Below are positions 17,915-22,109 of a stretch of DNA of 22,109 nucleotides, piece by piece. A model generated the notes under the pieces. The model did no database searches. It was not told where the DNA came from and saw only the letters and a list, made by a program, of their open reading frames with translations. The DNA is from Amphimedon queenslandica (lineage: Eukaryota > Porifera > Demospongiae > Haplosclerida > Niphatidae), in the NCBI RefSeq assembly GCF_000090795.2, contig NW_003546354.1, positions 132,378 through 154,486 on the forward strand, given 5' to 3'. A program made the translations under genes and the position numbers. How positions within the stretch are numbered: position 1 is the stretch's first letter; each line of letters begins with the position of its first letter.

Positions 17915-20900
17915 ATGAGTTCAAGAACTGAAGTTGCTGAACACTATTACAACGATACAGTAAAGGATCAAGTAACTGATGCTTTATTTATTATCCTCTC
18001 GTTTCGTATATCTGCCGATCACATAAAACCTCTTGCTGAATGCCTCAGTTGCTCTGTTCATCCTGAATCAAACTCGGCGGAATCATCAAATGATAAGTCA
18101 GTATCTTCTACTGCTCTTCAAATTCTGTGGGACTGGAGGAACAAGGAAGCACTGCATGCCAATTGTCGTACGTTAGTCAAAGCATTTCTTACATCTGAAA
18201 CATTGCCAACTGACATCACTGAGTTTGTAATTAGTCAACTAGAGGGCCAGAATCAAGTATCAGTCACTTCCTTCAACTACAGTAAATGGGATGAGCCAGC
18301 TGAAGTTAAAAAAATGAGGCTAAATTTTGCACAAGCATACATTAAAGTTTTTGAAGGGATCACACAAAAACGCATATCTGAATGGTTGAATGTTGCGAAC
18401 GACACTAACATTCATGAATTCATCTTAAGGCGCTGCAACTGGCTCAATTATGACCTTCTAGAAGAGCTCGATAATGACCTTGGAGATAAAAAGGTTTTTG
18501 GTATCTATGTCAAGCAATATAAGAGCATTATGAAAAAAATTCAAGTGTTTCGAATTCCTCCGAATTCTATTCCTACTGTTCCAGTATCTAGTCGTTGTAT
18601 TTTTACCATTTTTTTTCAACCATCAATGCAAAATTATTCTGGCTCAGTATTGCACGAAATTAAGTCAGGATTATCACAAAAGTTCAATACAAAAGTATTG
18701 GATTTTTTAATCAGTGCCATTGATGAAACAAACCTGTGCATTGATGTCTCAATTCAGAAGCGAATGTTACATAAAGTTACTAATAAGAAGTGGGAGGATC
18801 AGAATTTGATTAGTTATGATTCATTGTAAGTTGTACTAGCTTATTTATGTCATTGAATTTTTATGGCATCTTTATTCAGGGTTAATGCTACTTCCTATTC
18901 ATTGACTGCTGAATGTGCTGATGGCTTGGATAATTACTGTTCTTCACCCATTGATCAAGCAGATGATGAATCATGGGTAGATTTTGTTCCTGATATAGAT
19001 GCCACACAGCTGACCCTTTCAACCTTTGATGACACCAAATTTAGTGCTGCAGTTGAAGATGTTGACATTGTAGGTGATCTTGTAGTGAATTTGAACATAG
19101 GTATAGACATTATACATAAATATTATCATAATTATTGCTATTTTATGTTAGGGCCCAAATTAAAAATTTCAATGGAAGAATTCAAAAGAATCATTCTTAA
19201 TCAAAAAGTTCCTGTTGCCTTGTGTCTGGTGGCAGTAATGGGACTGCCAGATTGTAACAAAACCTCAATTTTAGAGTCCATTTTAAGAGAAAATATCAAA
19301 TTGAAGGAGACCGCAACACGAAACTTTGAAGAGTATATGACAAGAAAGAAAAATCCTGATGGTTTATCTATTTACGAGCTGTGTGTGCTTGGTGGTAAGC
19401 CATATGATCAATACTCGTGGTCTTTTGCTACAGAGCAATATGGAGCCATTTTCTCTATTCTCTGTGGTCTTGTTCGTCATATTGCTCTTGCTAAATCCGA
19501 CATAAAAAGAGTTGAGTTTTTAAGTGATGGCCATGTAAGTCAAAATAAGTTAGTTGACCATCATTTTAAGTTGCTCATGGGGAAAGCAGCAAAACAGCTA
19601 AAGGATATTTCCATGGATGAAAAGAAAGAGGCTCTTTTTCTCAATGGCCTCACTCTTGCCAATATAATGGATGTTGGTGTTAACAAGGCCCTCTATGATT
19701 TCCTCCCTATTATGCTCTCCTTTTGCCGCGGTCATTTGCGCCTTGTTTTTTTCTCTTTAGAGCGTGATGGTCCTAAGCTTGATGAAGTGCCAGATTTGTC
19801 AGCTGATCACTATAGCAGAAGAGGTGACAATCGTTTAGCTTTGACAATGAGGTCACGACTTAATTGCATTCTTCACTTTGCAACACTTGGCCACAATCCA
19901 AAACAGAAAGAAGATGATAGTAAAAGAACACTTGTTGTTGCTTCTAGTAATAGCCAGTCTGTTGTTGCTGGTTTTTCTTCACAACTCCATAAAGCCGCTA
20001 CTGATAAAATACAAGAAGAAGCAGAAAAGCTGAATATTAAGAAATTCGTTTCAAACGTTGCACTTGTTTCGATTAATGATGCTGATTCATTGAAAAAGGC
20101 GAAAGAGGAAATTACAAAATTTATTATGAAAGAGCAAATTTTTCAAAAAACCCTTCCGCTTAAATGGATTTTCTTACATAGTTTTATGGTTTCTGTACAG
20201 CAGAAGGAAGGGGCAATGAAAGCCATAATATTGAAAAAAAGAGAAGTTTATGATTATGCTGCCAAAGAGTTACGAATGGACGAAGAAGATTTTGAAAATT
20301 TTCTAGTCACTTTTACTGATTTTGGTAGCATCCTTTATATGCCACAGTTTAGAGATCTCAGAGACATAGTAGTGGTTGATATTTGGGAGTTTGTACAGTT
20401 TTTAAATGAGCTTATTTATCCCAAAAAAGAAAAGAAATGGTACAAAGATTTGACCACTTATGGTATCATCAAGATTTCAGATGCATCGGAAATTTTGAAA
20501 AAACACATGGAAATTTTTATAAAAATTATCATCACTTTTGGAATGGCAGCTTTTATTAGTAAAGAAAAGGCTTTTTTGAATGGACGTTTTTTGACTGAAG
20601 TGTGTTACTATTTACCTTCTGCCAGAATTGATAAAAAATCTCCATCTGGTCATAGCAATGACTATGCTTTTCTTAAAATTGAAAGTCCTAATTTTCCTGC
20701 TAACATTCAAGCAAGCATCAGTCATGAGATTATGAAAAGGCAAAACTTTTATCTCATTGGAAACGAAAGTTTCGACACTTCACAGTTTGGATATTGTACT
20801 CCAAGTGGTTGTCCAATTCAAATTACAATGGTGTATGGAGGAAGCCAAACAAAGCTCATTCTTCACATAAATGATGCCTGTACTGGCATGCATCATTGTG

Positions 20901-22109
20901 TGTCAGCTTGCAAAGGAGTCATTGAGGCATGTTGTGATAGCCTTGATAAAATATCTAACCAGATTCAATATTTGAAGTATTCCATTGGTATTCCATGCTC
21001 TGCTGTTGATGGTGATAGTCATTTATTCAATTTCAAAGATGACTCTGATTTATGCCAGGCTTGCATACGCTCTATTGATTCAACAATTTCATGTCATAAA
21101 TACTGGATTGAAGCAGCAAAAATGGTATGTTTATGTAAAAAAATATTAACAATTTAGTTGTAATAAATTGTTTTATTCTGCAGTGTAACAAAGGTAGTAA
21201 AACAAGAATGAGTGAAAGTACATGTAAGTTTTAAATTATTGATAATTTGTTGTCTTTTAAATCAAAATTATGTCTGGTATAGGTCTTAATGGCAGTGAGG
21301 CTTTAAATTATGTTATAGAAATTTTTAAAACATCTGATTAAAATAATGATTGAAATTCAATTATTATAGCCTTATCAGTGTGTAATACACAGTGTGAGGC
21401 TGTGTGTATTATGCATAATACACAGTGTATCACTTGAAACAGTATTGAATAAGAGAATGATGTTATTTTGTAGATGGTTTGAAAACCAAACTTTTGGAAA
21501 AAGACGCACACATATCGAAGCTAATGAAAAAGAAATCACAACTGCTTGAGATGATCACATCCCTAAAGAAACAATTAACCAAAGAGACTAGGTCTGTTAA
21601 AGTTCAGTCCAACTACTTAATGCGATTAATGGGTAAGAGATACACCACATGCATGAGTTGGAATGTGTTTTGATTTCGATAGATGATTTGGAATGTCTGA
21701 GTGATGTCCAGGTAGCAGAGAAGAAGCTGTTCTTAATTCAAGGAGACAAACCTCAACTGATGAATTGGGAGAAATATGGTCTAAGGATTGGAGTACAAGA
21801 AGGAAGCCTATTGTCCTCTGAGACAGTAGAAGCAGCAGTGGTTGCTCTGGTAGGAGGACAGTTCGAGTTTCCTCCTAATACTGTCCTAGTGAGTGCTGTG
21901 TATGCAGTATCACTCTCAAAGCCTCTCCTCAAACGACTCAAGTTAGAGATACAGCACTGCATTGATTTAACAGGACGACCAGATTTAGCACAATGCTTAA
22001 AGTTTGCTATAGCTCCCATGAGCACACCCAGTCTTCCTTACCTGTTCAAATTAGTAGAAGGAGGAGAATTTAGCTCTAAGAGTGGGTATGGATTCATTCA
22101 ACGTAATAA
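17915..22109 (+). CDS. Gene C: death-fold–P-loop/COR-like–coiled-coil–ZU5-like protein (3' partial)
   Basis: Inferred exons 17915-18825, 18880-19100, 19152-21124, 21184-21223, 21474-21632 and 21683 to the window end, with compatible phases, give about 1243 residues so far. Start: ATG at 17915, the first in a long open frame. Residues 1-110 are helical and death-fold-like; 111-303 hold another helical module (NWLNYDLLEELDNDLG). Residues 408-415 are a P-loop relic, GLPDCNKT, with Asn for the Walker Gly. IMDVGVNKALYDFLPIM and LRLVFFSLERDGPKLDE match gene A closely, as does the COR-like block ~713-800 (LPLKWIFLHS, TDFGSILYMP, VVDIWEF). Residues ~1049-1101 are a Lys-rich coiled coil (LLEKDAHISKLMKKKSQLLE). 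From ~1102 the ZU5-like domain is nearly identical in DNA to gene A's. The 51-nt intron 19101-19151 contains no stop and could be retained. It is the paralogue of gene A with a different middle exon. Confidence 0.75.
21403..21424. repeat. 22-bp perfect palindrome in a gene C intron
   Basis: TGTGTATTATG followed by its exact reverse complement CATAATACACA, with no spacer. AATACACAGTGT occurs directly repeated at 21384-21395 and 21417-21428 around it. It lies in the intron before the coiled-coil exon. It may be an insertion relic or simple AT/CA-rich sequence. Confidence 0.6.
21709..21969 (+). repeat. Near-identical ZU5 tract, copy in gene C
   Basis: Partner of 5659-5919 in gene A at a constant offset of 16050 bases, with one mismatch over 261 bp. 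It encodes GLRIGVQEGSL through LKLEIQHCID, the core of the ZU5-like domain. Beyond 21970 the two copies diverge at both silent and replacement sites. Confidence 0.9.

Noticed and set aside
21290..21345. Possible remnant exon (CLNGSEALNYVIEIFKTSD) in gene C
   Set aside because: It follows an acceptor-like TATAG but ends in a stop with no usable donor, and its similarity to gene A's Death exon is too weak to call.
1..22109. tRNA, rRNA or prokaryotic operon features
   Set aside because: No cloverleaf B-box words or rRNA-like blocks were recognised, and splice sites plus animal domains exclude a bacterial reading.

Overview
The window is eukaryotic. It is AT-rich, its coding pieces are separated by short GT-AG introns (42-54 nt where best resolved), and it encodes death-fold, ZU5-like and P-loop/COR-like animal domains. 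Very short introns plus expanded death/ZU5/P-loop families suggest an early-branching animal, most likely a demosponge such as Amphimedon; this is inference from gene content. The 10-N run at 11057-11066 shows it is a draft assembly.

Layout, all genes on the + strand. 1-2815: no convincing gene; MITE-like inverted-repeat elements, including a ~1.09 kb element with 40-bp terminal inverted repeats (1682-2767) just upstream of gene A's first visible exon. 2816-7729: gene A, ten inferred exons encoding a canonical P-loop, a COR/winged-helix-like region, a Death domain, a ZU5-like domain, a Gln/Gly-rich linker, a beta-rich module and a helical C-terminus. 7825-13478: a pseudogene with stops, frameshifts and a 2392-bp hAT transposon (9756-12147) inserted in its COR-like exon with an exact 8-bp target duplication. 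13822-17729: gene B, the intact-looking tandem copy of that pseudogene (five exons, about 894 residues), with one apparent 1-nt frameshift in a T run. 17915-22109: gene C, a paralogue of gene A with helical death-fold-like N-terminal exons and a coiled coil where gene A has its Death domain; it runs off the window inside its ZU5 exon.

The window is therefore a tandem cluster of multidomain receptor/adaptor-like genes. The shared core is P-loop plus COR-like region, and the surrounding death-fold, coiled-coil and ZU5 exons are shuffled. The architecture recalls ROCO proteins (DAPK1 combines Roc-COR with a Death domain) and ZU5-Death proteins (PIDD, UNC5, ankyrins). A role in apoptosis or innate immune signalling is plausible but inferred. 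Walker A is canonical only in gene A. The ZU5 exons of A and C are almost identical at DNA level while the rest of the genes has diverged, which points to recent gene conversion or exon transfer.
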